Assembly: GCA_964019165.1 (NCBI GenBank)
Contig: OZ025278.1
Location: forward strand, 1,529,762-1,593,761
Source of the DNA: Mastigias papua
Taxonomy: Eukaryota > Cnidaria > Scyphozoa > Rhizostomeae > Mastigiidae
DNA length: 64,000 nt
Reading direction: 5' to 3'
Shown here: in pieces, positions 12,346 to 26,800 of the stretch
Position numbering within the stretch: the first letter of the stretch is position 1
Layout: each line of letters starts with the position of its first letter
Made by a program: the position numbers and the translations under genes
Notes under the pieces: generated by a model
The model's input: the letters and a program-made list of their open reading frames with translations, nothing else
The model's database searches: none
Told to the model about the DNA's origin: nothing

Positions 12346-12576
12346 TCAGCTCTTGCTTGCTTTCTCACCGCCGCTACATGTTTGTGTTTGTTGATTTGGT
12401 TGTGCTGCTTTTATGTTCATTGCGTCGAGCTGGTCGGGAAGGTCAGACGTATTGGCGCATGTTTCTCCATCTTCCAAAATGTCACCCATTGCGTTTCGAC
12501 GTCCAGTTCTCCCACTGTTTACAAATGCGCTGACAATAACTTCCTCTGGCATACTGTTTTCTTTTGCATTGGACAT
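12346..12576 (-). CDS. PKI: cAMP-dependent protein kinase inhibitor (PKI)
   Basis: A 76-residue protein from ATG at 12576 to the stop at 12346, the length of vertebrate PKI-alpha. It carries the PKI signature SGRTGRRNA with the pseudosubstrate RRNA (residues 26-29, Ala in place of the phospho-acceptor) and Phe18 eight residues before the first Arg, as in the high-affinity helix. DIL follows, and then a leucine-rich export-like segment LPDQLDAMNI (46-55). PKI binds and blocks the free PKA catalytic subunit and carries it out of the nucleus. A splice acceptor lies at 12605-12606, so a non-coding 5' exon lies upstream; I chose the ATG because the frame before it reads into that acceptor. The N terminus before the Phe is 8 residues longer than in human PKI-alpha. 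It is probably co-orthologous to PKIA/PKIB/PKIG. Confidence 0.9.
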   Translation of the reverse strand: MSNAKENSMPEEVIVSAFVNSGRTGRRNAMGDILEDGETCANTSDLPDQLDAMNIKAAQPNQQTQTCSGGEKASKS

Positions 12577-12604
12577 CTGAATGCGGCGATATTCGGCGGC
12601 TAAC

Positions 12605-12606
12605 CT
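12605..12606 (-). promoter_or_regulatory. Splice acceptor before the PKI coding exon
   Basis: The minus strand reads TTTTTGTCCCCAG then GTTAGCCGCC. The pyrimidine-rich AG lies 28 nt before the start codon. The donor and the 5' exon could not be placed. Confidence 0.6.
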
Positions 12607-12854
12607 GGGGACAAAAAGGCATTTCATTTCATACCAACCTATTTTTAAACATCAAAAACCCTTCAACTACATAAAGGTAAGATAAATATTAATCGAAATT
12701 TCAATTTATAGCCTGGGCTAATAAATAAAAAATTGAGAATAAGGGCCACTGCTATTCTTTGGGACAAGAGCATGACACTATGTCGCTTCTGTTTCAACCG
12801 TTAGAATTGGGAATATGTCAAATTGAAACGTTCTTTAGGAATATTGTCTGTAGT

Positions 12855-13360
12855 ACACGCTTTTTATTTTATGAGGAGCCTAGCTCAAGGTATAGTTTCA
12901 AAAGTTCCTTATTTTTGGACCTTCAATGATCAAATTGAAGCACTAAAAGTTCCCTACTAGTTCCTTAATTTTCACTGCACATTTAGTCCCATAAAAATGG
13001 TACAGATACAAATAAAACATTGAAATTTAGATTTTGCTTTTAATTTCGGCTACAACTTAAGACCAAACACACAAATAAGGTAGGAAAGGAGTTTTATATA
13101 TGTTAAAGCATAATGTCAAAATGTAAAAGCATAAAGCATACTCAAAGAAACACTTTGACACAATCATAACAAACAAACGATGGGGATTTTAGCTGCAAAT
13201 GAATGGAGCCGGCTTCCTAATTCTTGATGTTTGCTGATACAAAAATTTTTCAAACTCAAAAGCTCCGAGGGAATTTTCCTGTAGTAGTATAGGTTCTTGA
13301 AATATTTTGGCACTAAACATGTAGGTTCCTCATAAAGTGTCCTTATATAAAAAAGCGTGT
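12855..13360. mobile_element. TTCCTTA-family MITE, copy A
   Basis: The ends are ACACGCTTTTTAT...GAGG on the left and CCTTATATAAAAAAGCGTGT on the right, an inverted pair of about 20 bp. AGT lies on both sides (12852-12854 and 13361-13363) as a possible 3-bp target duplication. The interior repeats TTCCTTA/TAAGGAA motifs. Two other copies lie at 21087-21533 and, in reverse and interrupted, at 27412-29000. It has no coding capacity. Confidence 0.7.
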
Positions 13361-13702
13361 AGTACAAGTTCCTTAAAGTTTTCAGGCCACTATATATGCT
13401 GGTTCCTTACAAAAGCGGTTCCTTGTACAATAAACGTGCAACATAGAATATGGACTTGTTCTGCGAGATCCAGATTCTATGTATGACCCTGGCCGACAAA
13501 GATGCCAGTACATAGACCTACGTTTTTGTATGAAAAAGTTTTTTGGCTCAGGACCGACACTTTCTTGATTTCTCAATGATTTCACTGCTAAGACTTTATT
13601 AAAACTTTCATAGCAAGAATCTTTCAGGATGTGTAACTCCACACTCCATACACACACAGTACTGGAATACAAAGATCAACACAAAAGATCTATACGGACT
13701 AA

Positions 13703-14022
13703 AGCCTGGTTCTCATATGTCATGAAGATCGTAAATATCGGGGACTTTTCCGATCCCCGATTCGTATGATATATGTGAACGAGCAAAATTAAGCATCCCA
13801 GTCTGTCCCCGACGATCCCAGTTCCATGTCATAAGAATCGTAAGAATCGTAAGAATAGGAAGCGTTTCTATTTGTCTGATGCGTCCCCGACAATCTCCGA
13901 TCGGCTGGGATTCTTACGACATATGTGAACTGGACTATCGCAAGGATCATAATTATCACTAAAACCTGGAATCGGAAAAATCCCCGATCTTTACGATTCT
14001 TGGGACATATGAGAACCAGGCT
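13703..14022. mobile_element. PIF/Harbinger-like MITE with intact ends
   Basis: Termini AGCCTGGTTCTCATATG and CATATGAGAACCAGGCT are perfect over 17 bp. The inverted similarity continues imperfectly for about 50 bp (ATCGTAAAxATCGGGG). Both sides carry TAA (13700-13702 and 14023-14025), the three-base TWA target duplication typical of PIF/Harbinger. The interior has further short copies of AAGAATCGTAAG and GACATATGTGAAC. At 320 bp with no coding capacity it needs a transposase in trans. Confidence 0.85.
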
Positions 14023-14386
14023 TAAGCAAAAGGGAGACAATGAACTTGCGCGAACTGTCTTAAGTTTTTGAGCAGTCAAGTACTACTTTCTTAAAAACTA
14101 CTTTCCCAAACGAAAAGCGTGTAGTTTGGTCGCTGAACGAATGGCCTCATCAGCTACGGTGATAATGATAGCTTACATGGGTAACAGGTTGCAAATAATA
14201 ACAGAAAACACGTGCATTTGCCAAATCTCAACAAGCTTCGCTTTGTGGTGAACCAGATTGTGACCTGTAATCATGGTAACTTCATGCTCTAGCATCCTGA
14301 TTTAGTACAAGCGAAGTACGCAGTCATCCCATTAGCGGGCATTTAATTGAAAATACGCGAAACATTAATCCGAGGAATAACCAAAA

Positions 14387-14758
14387 TTGACAAAACAGAT
14401 CCAAGATCAGGTTCTAACCGGCTCTTCGAAGAAATATGTCCCAGTCGTGTTACGGCAAACTCTCTTTAAAGCGGATACCTTCTGGACTTTGTACAAGAGA
14501 AAGTGGAAACATTCATTGGCAGAAACGTTCTCTTGTATAAGAGAGCCTTTTTCGCCCGGTACTGAAACTTTATTGTTTTCGCTTCAAGATTTCCGTAATG
14601 AAACTTTCAAGATTTCGGTTTCGGGACCATTCAAAAATGAAGCAATGTTACGGCAAGTCTCAGAGGCAGTAAAGATGAATAGAGAAGGAAAGAGAAACGT
14701 TATGAACAGCAAAAATGAATGGAACTATATCAATTTGCCACATGTGGCGGTTGAATAG
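14387..14758 (+). pseudogene. Retroelement C-terminal fragment
   Basis: An open frame of 123 codons whose last 50 residues have the pattern FKISVSGPFK..RQVSEAVK..MNSKNEW...PHVAVE. I associate the motif RQ..EAV...NSK.EW...P...VE with the C-terminal tail of LINE or related retroelement polyproteins common in marine invertebrate genomes. That identification comes from memory of the pattern, not from a search. No reverse transcriptase is present beside it, so it would be a truncated relic. Confidence 0.4.
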
Positions 14759-15515
14759 TTTACCACGTTGACAGAGCTGTTCTATTGAACATTCTATCTT
14801 TTAGAGCATAGTTCTACTGAGCGTTTCATCGTCAAAAATATCATAAATTGATGAGAGGACCAGAGCGTCAAAACATGTTTTTATAGCAAGGCCGTTACAC
14901 GAGTATATTATATTAGTGTGTCAAATGAGTGTGAAGACTCATATGGAGTAAATAGTTTTGAAATTTATTCAAATTCTTTTCTTGCCGCGGCAACAAGACT
15001 AGCTTCACGAAGTAATAAAACTTTCGTAAGACTTCTTATCAAGGAAATTCCAGCTGGCGCAACACTGTAGTGTTATGCAGACAGACAAGCACTACACACG
15101 CACACACATTGATATACATAGATTTTCATATGAAATCTATGAAAACCAAACAAAAGTGTTGATGGGGTTGTATGACAATTGGAATCTCAAGAGTGTATAT
15201 ACTTATCAACTTCCCTTAGTCTCATAAGTCCAGTAACGAACTTTCTCAACTTGTTGAGCAGTTAGTTTCTGTTTTCCTAGAAACCACTTTCTTTTAAAAA
15301 AGAACGTGTACTAATTAATGTTTCAGCTTTTCCGTCCGCCGGTAAAATGCATAGAAAATTGCCGTTTCTGAGCGCATAGGGGCCTAAATTAAAAAAAAGC
15401 ACTGTTATCACTTCAAAAGCTAATTGTTTTGTAAGTATCAACTTCATTGAAGCTTCTTGTGTGCTTAGTACGTACGTATAGCAATTCCTATATAGTTAAG
15501 CGGAGATTAGAGGAG
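14759..15515. other. Intergenic, nothing recognised
   Basis: No gene, RNA or clear mobile element was identified on either strand. Confidence 0.4.
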
Positions 15516-15614
15516 AATGTGATGATAGCCTAGAGATTCTTTGCAGCATGAATCTACATACATACACATACATACATACATACATACATACATGTATGTA
15601 TGTATGTATGTATG

Positions 15615-15645
<31 letters not shown>

Positions 15646-15844
15646 TGTGATGAATCTACATACATACACATATATACATACATGTATGTATGTATGTATG
15701 TATGTATGTATGTATGTATGTATGTATGTATGTATGTATGTATGTATGTATGTATGTATGTATGTATGTATGTATGTATGTATGTATGTATGTATGTATG
15801 TATGTATGTATGTATGTATGTATGTATGTATGTATGTATGTATG

Positions 15845-15875
<31 letters not shown>

Positions 15876-15915
15876 TGTGAAGATAGCCTAGAGATTCTTT
15901 GCAGCATGAATCTAC
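15516..15915. repeat. (CATA)n-(TGTA)n microsatellite flanked by direct repeats
   Basis: A CATA run switches to a TGTA run, forming a self-complementary tract at 15556-15642, and again as a longer one at 15657-15873. The flank AATGTGATGATAGCCTAGAG through AATCTAC (15516-15557) is repeated almost exactly at 15874-15915, and a shorter piece (AATGTGATGAATCTAC) sits between the two tracts. This indicates duplication of the tract together with its flank. Confidence 0.9.
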
Positions 15916-18162
<2,247 letters not shown>

Positions 18163-18273
18163 GTGGCTGATGAAGACTTGAATTGAAATTTCTACTCAAA
18201 AGACAAGTGTATTTTTGGTTTATTCTCTTTATGCAATTTATATACTTTGTGGATGCGGCTTAGAATTAGTTTG

Positions 18274-18553
<280 letters not shown>

Positions 18554-18579
18554 GTGAAGTTCTGTAGTACCAACAGACT

Positions 18580-21086
<2,507 letters not shown>

Positions 21087-21533
21087 AAACGTTGTTTATA
21101 TAAGGAACTTAGCTCAAGGCCTAGTTCCAAAAGTTCCTTAGTTTTGGACCTCCAATGGTCAAATTGTAATACTTAAAAGTTCCCTAACAGTTCCTTAATT
21201 TTCAGCGCATAATTAGCGCCAAAAGAATGGTGCAGAAAAAAGTAAAACATTAAAACCTTGAATTTTGCCTTTAATTTTGGCTGTAGCATAAGGTCGATGA
21301 AAAATGAAGGATTTAGCACAAGCTTAGCAAACAATCTACGCGGCTTTTGATTGTAAATCAGTCTGCTGCAAATGACTTGAACCGGTTTCCTACATCTTAA
21401 TTGTTTGGTGTATAAAAATTTTTGAAATTGAAAAGTTCCTTAGGGAATTCTTCTTTAGTAGTATAAGTTCTTTAAATATTTCGGCATTCTACGTGCAGGT
21501 TCATCATAGACTGGTTCCTTAAAAAAAGCGCGT
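21087..21533. mobile_element. TTCCTTA-family MITE, copy B
   Basis: Collinear with 12855-13360: AAGGAACTTAGCTCAAGG, TTTTGGACCTCCAATGGTCA and the right-hand TCCTTAAAAAAAGCGCGTT match corresponding parts of copy A in the same order. Ends are degraded (AAACGTTGTTTATATAAGG left). Confidence 0.7.
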
Positions 21534-22197
21534 TACTTTGGCAAAAGACAGACAATAGTTACCTCATCTCATGATGCCGACGGCGAAGGACGAGTGTCCA
21601 CTTTGGAAGGTACCCCTTAACGTACGTAGTAGACTTAGAAAATCTGGAAAACTAATTGATTTTGGCTAATGCTAGGGAAAGCAAGGAAGAGCTAGGGAAT
21701 TTTAAATTTTGTAAAGTTATCGGAAAGTCTGAGAATGTTGATGTTTGATCTTGTTAAGGGGAATTCTCCGAACCTACTCTGTGATCAAAGAACTCCTAAT
21801 GACACAAAAGAAGCCTCATATATTTTCTGTTATACTCTTGCCTAATTGTAAAAGTCTACCGAACTTGCGCATACCGTGTCCATTTTTATACTATTTTTAA
21901 CAAGTGTTCCAGATATTGCTAAATGGACTAGTCAGGGAAAATGGTGATGGAAAATCATCAGACCATAAAGAAACGTCAGGCAAAAGTCAAAGAATGTCAT
22001 TTGGTGAATGTCATACGGACCCTTTTGTATCTGTTGTGTATTGTACCTAATTTTGGGGTAACTAGCAACGAGGTAGATTCTGTTTTGATTGTATTGTTAC
22101 TAACACAAGGATGATTCATATCGAAGATAGGTAAAGTAAAGTGATCAAAAAAGGTGTGATTGGAACGTGCTTTTCGATAAAATGCGAAGTGTAACTT
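21534..22197. other. Intergenic, no gene recognised
   Basis: On the minus strand around 21560-21610 a GC-richer segment ends in ATGAG/GTAAC, a possible donor, and could be a non-coding 5' exon of PKI. The evidence is only the donor-like sequence and position. Confidence 0.15.
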
Positions 22198-22470
22198 TTG
22201 TCGCTTGTCTTCTGTCGTATGTAGTCTGTCGTTTTTTTCACCTGTCCTTTGTCATCTGTCTTCTGTCGTTTGTCGTCTGTCTTTCGCCATCTATCTTTTG
22301 TCGTGTGTAGTCTGCCGTTTGTCCCCTGTCTTTTGTCGTCTGTCTTCTGTCTTTCGTCTGTCCTCCGTCCTTTGAAGTCGGTCGTTTTGTCGTCTGTCTT
22401 GTGTCGCTTGTAGTCTGTCGTTCTCTCGTCTTTGGTCTGTCGCCTGCTTTTCTGTCCTCTGTCGTTCGTA
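22198..22470. repeat. Imperfect TGTC-based minisatellite
   Basis: Short units such as GTCTTCTGTCGT and GTCTGTCGTTTGTC are repeated with much variation over about 270 bp. The minus strand is open and reads as Thr/Arg/Asp-rich repeats purely through this composition. Confidence 0.8.
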
Positions 22471-23783
22471 TTGAACTTGGCAGATATTGGCAGATCAAAA
22501 CGAAAGGCAAATAGACTTACTTAAGCAGCATTTTCTATCAAATGATTAGTTCCTACAAAAATTCGCTTCGATTACATCTCTTTATTATAGCAACTATTAC
22601 TGGATCTAAAAATACACCGTTGGAGTAGACTTACCAGTTGCTAAATATTAAAGTTCAGTTATACTAACTCATTCACGTAAAATATCTGAACGTCCTATTA
22701 TAAATAAACTCTAAATGTCACATCCTTCAAAAAAATAATAATATTTCACCAGATAAACTGGATTCCGCAATACAAAGAAAACCACGTGTTTATAGCAGTA
22801 CATCACGAATCTACGACACAACTTTACGTCAAGAAAAATAATAATCGATACATTACACTCCCTTTTTTATAAGAACGCTGAGGTTCTAGCAGCCAAAAAA
22901 ATAAGAAAACTGCTAGAAAATGAGAATTTTCACAAGCACGTAACCATCCACATTCTTTTGGCAAATAAAAATCAGCAATCATTGCTTTATTTCTAAAAGT
23001 AGCCTGGCCTAATATAGATACTGCATGCAGTTTCTACAATAATCGCAAAAATCACACTTGAATAAAGAGCACTTGTACGAAAACCAGAGTCTAAAAATAT
23101 CAAAAAACGAACAACATCGAGCCTTGACAAAAATGTTTGGGTTCATATAAAAGGAAGAATGTATAGGGCTTACAGTATCAAAAAACTGATAATAGGCTTG
23201 TCTGGTGGTGAGGAGCAATCTTGATGTTTAGAAATGATACATATGTGATACGGGCATTCTTCTAAGCTATCGCCAACCGCTATCGTTCTTCTTAGCATAA
23301 ACTTGCAAACTAGAAGCCGAATTTTACCCTCACACAATCCGTACAACAGGCGTCTTCTTTGTTCGCTTAAGATTCCTACCCTCCCCCTGACTAACGACAC
23401 GTTCTACATTATTAATAGTATGCGATACACTGCTACCCCATGTTCCATCATGCACAAATTTAATATGTCTATCTTCAATCCGGGGGACTAAGGTGCCCAA
23501 ATGGCTGGATCATTGTCTAACATCCCGCGTTTGTTTACCCTCTTCTACGCTAAGCCTTCTTCTCAAAGTTTAACAAAATGGAGCGTACGCTGAACCAGTC
23601 AAACTAAGCACGAGGAACTTTGAGGGAGCAAGGCACCACTTTGATTATACACCAAAAACAACAATAATTCATAGATACATACGATGATGGTTGACCATCA
23701 TGCAAGATCGAGTCTGGACTACCTGCCAGTCTTATCGACTCGACGCAGCAGAGTCTACCCGAGATTAAAAATATTTGTCCCAA
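22471..23783. other. 3' flank of NKAIN, nothing recognised
   Basis: Contains TATAAGAACGCTGAGGTTCT near 22870, which resembles TATAAGAACACTGAGGCTTG near 38086, so a weak dispersed repeat may be present. No gene was found. Confidence 0.3.
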
Positions 23784-23789
23784 TTTAAT
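23784..23789 (-). promoter_or_regulatory. Possible variant polyadenylation signal for NKAIN
   Basis: The minus strand has ATTAAA about 46 nt after the TAG at 23835. It is the common variant hexamer; no canonical one is closer. Confidence 0.3.
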
Positions 23790-23834
23790 GTAAGATGAGC
23801 CAGACGTCAGAAAGTGACTCTGGAATGAGGCAGG

Positions 23835-26800
23835 CTACATAGGGTATCTGCAAGGCAAAAGATGGATTAAACTTACAATTAGCTATTTATGCTTATGCAT
23901 ATAATACGGAACAAGCTAACAAGAGAAGGATAGAGTGAGGAGTAAATGTTCACAATTAAAAGGAGACCGGGGGAATGGATATGCAACTAGACAGAAAGCA
24001 GGAAACATCAGGGAAAATAAAAACCAAACGAAATATACATACTCGGTTGTTATACCAGATGATCTAGAGAATCTTGCAGAATCGTTGGATTTTATATAAG
24101 AGGCGTATGGATTGATTCTACCAACAACATAAACTGAAAAATGGAATCAAAATCAAAATAAATAAACAAATAACATCAAAATAAATCTTACTGACATCAA
24201 GTTGAATACATAATTCTTTAAAGCACGCATTGGGTCTGATATTATAAAACCCACGTCAGGCCATGTCGAAAAAGATTTAAGACTTGCAGAAGGATTGAAA
24301 AGAGGAATTGAAGAGGAGTTAAAGAAGAATTGAAAACGAGTTGAAGAGGAATTGAAGACGAGTTGAAGATGAACTGAAAAAGAATTTAAAAATAACTAAA
24401 AAGAGTCAAAGAAGAATGGAAGAAGATCTGAACGATTACTGAAGAAGACTCAAAGAATGATTGAAGGAGAGCTGAAGAATGATCGAAGAAGAATTGAAAA
24501 GATTACGTATGTGCAGAAAATAAGATATTTACCATCTTTGGCCATGATAACCTTTTTTCTTAATTTGATTGCCAAAGGTAATCCAATGATCTATGAATGA
24601 TAACAGGATAATTGTAGTCTAAACAAAAATGTTGCATGATTAAAAATATTAGTACCAAGACACCTGTGTATCACTTCCAAGTTGTCTGTCACAACATGGC
24701 CTAAGAAATGCAAAGGATATCATTCAAAGCCGGGCGAAGTGAAGCAAACAACCATGTTGAGGAACGATAATCAGACCAGGTGTAGAATGGAATTGATAAG
24801 TCCGTCCTTCTGCCAACAACCGTGTTAGACTTTTCTCCCATATACAACACTTATATATCAGCTGTGAGTATCAGCTTTAAACCTGTTCGCCGCATTTGGG
24901 TAATTACGCGCCAGTAATTGACAGAGTTAACTGTTATCCTATAATAATAATGACTGACAGTCAAATTCCCAGATTAATGGCGAGGACTAATCGGCTGATG
25001 ATACAGGGCTTAATATGAAATATACTCACCGACATTAATATCTGCAGCGAAGCTTGAATTATCTCAACATACTGAAAAAAATAAACCACGGCATTAAAAA
25101 TCGGTATGAAAAAATACTTTTACAAGTAGTTCATTGACCTGTATAAGTGTTATATAATGAAAATGAACAAAAACATACTTGAAGAATTATAAAAGATTTC
25201 AATGTTTCACTGCTACCAGTGTCAGACCTGGGGCCAAAACTAAGAATTCCTTACAGGTTTATACTTCAACAATAAAATGGGTGTGGTCTTTCCTTAGTAT
25301 TATAAAAAGCCCATCGTAGGGACTAAGAATAGCAAGATATCTAAAAGGAGAAACAACAAGGCCTAATACTGCCTAGACATTAAGAAATCTTACCATATAT
25401 CCCATATACAAGTGCACATGTTAAATTTGAGTTAGTTCTACTGACCTACTTGCAACACTCTTAAGCACTAAATAAACAGGGGGGCTGAAATAGTAGGGCT
25501 GGTTGGGAATTTCCTAGATACCCGATAAACGAAGGGTTGGAATAAACGAGGTGGGTGAGAAGCATCTCTAAATACAGCAGCTATGGATGGGTTTCACAAG
25601 TCCCTTCAACTGCAAACTAATTGAAAAACACGATTTCTCAAGCTACATAATACTCGAACGCACTACAGGTTCAAAAATAATAAATTGGAGGTCTGAATAA
25701 GGATCTGCTAGGAGGATTTTTTCAAAATGCGATAAGCAGGGGGAGGTATGGCTATCTAGAACTCAAGAGTAAATAGATATGACCTATTTACCAATCTACA
25801 CCTCCCCAATTACAAATCGACTGTTTCAAAATGCAAGTCCACAAGCAAATCGCAAAGAGAATTATCAACTATTGATAATGAAAATCAAGTTATTTTTAGT
25901 ATAGATACGACTTGCTTAAGACACATGAATATTAGCTCGTGGCGCCACTACAACTTCATGTTTTCGTATACAAGTCTTTCGGACAACCCTCATCTGCCGA
26001 TAGTACTTCAATCACGCAATCTGATTGGTGAACCTCACCATTAAAGTTTCATAACGCCTGTTTTCAGTAATGCCACCAAATCAGCTTAAGCAAAACATTC
26101 GTAAATATTGAGTCCCTGTAACTCTGCAACCATGGCGACAGTTAAGTAGAAATAGCAAATTTCATTGCAGAACTCCGATATTGGAGACAGATGGATCGCC
26201 CTTCGGATGATAGTATGACCAGGTCATATCTTTTGATCGAAACCAAACAGACTTTTTGTAGTGGCATCGTATGACAATATTTGAAATGTCGTAGTCAAAG
26301 GCCCGTCTCCACTTAATCTGAGAGCCCGATTTTGAATTCGAACTCATTGTTCCCATTCCATATAACGCCCTGTCATTTGCGACCAGTCGGATGTGGACTG
26401 GTAATGAGTTCGCATACGAAACCCGACGCGGAGTGGACATAGGCCCTAAGTACCACCAGACATTTCAGTAATGTAGCACAACGCAGGCATTTTGCAACAT
26501 ACTGGGCCCAATACAAATACATACACACATACAAATATAGGGAGAAGATTGGGCCCACTACATAGTGGGCCCAATCTTCTCCATAGTAGAGCATAGCTGC
26601 CAAATGTTTGAAAGCCTTGTCAGGTCTATTTTCTCCCAACCTAATTGACCAATCATCATGCAAAAGTGGCCTAGTCCTAGCTGGTGTGGCCATAATCCTG
26701 AATGATGATTGGTCAGTTAGTTTGGGAGAAAATAGGCCTGACAGGGCTCTCAAACATATGACAGCTATGTTCCCTAGTAGTGACCAGCAAATTCAAAGAA

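Noticed and set aside
13789..14079. 96-codon minus-strand frame
   Set aside because: Lies almost wholly inside the Harbinger-like MITE and reads its internal repeats.
15548..15907. MYVC and HTYI repeat proteins
   Set aside because: Translations of the TGTA/CATA tetranucleotide array.
22238..22510. Thr/Arg/Asp-rich 90-codon minus-strand frame
   Set aside because: Reads the TGTC minisatellite; repetitive composition only.
26162..26440. 92-codon minus-strand frame with coding-like look (IKWRRAFDYDISNIVIRCHY)
   Set aside because: Not conserved with anything I know, lies in NKAIN intron 4 among MITEs, and the flanking sequence looks like a non-autonomous transposon; kept out for lack of support.
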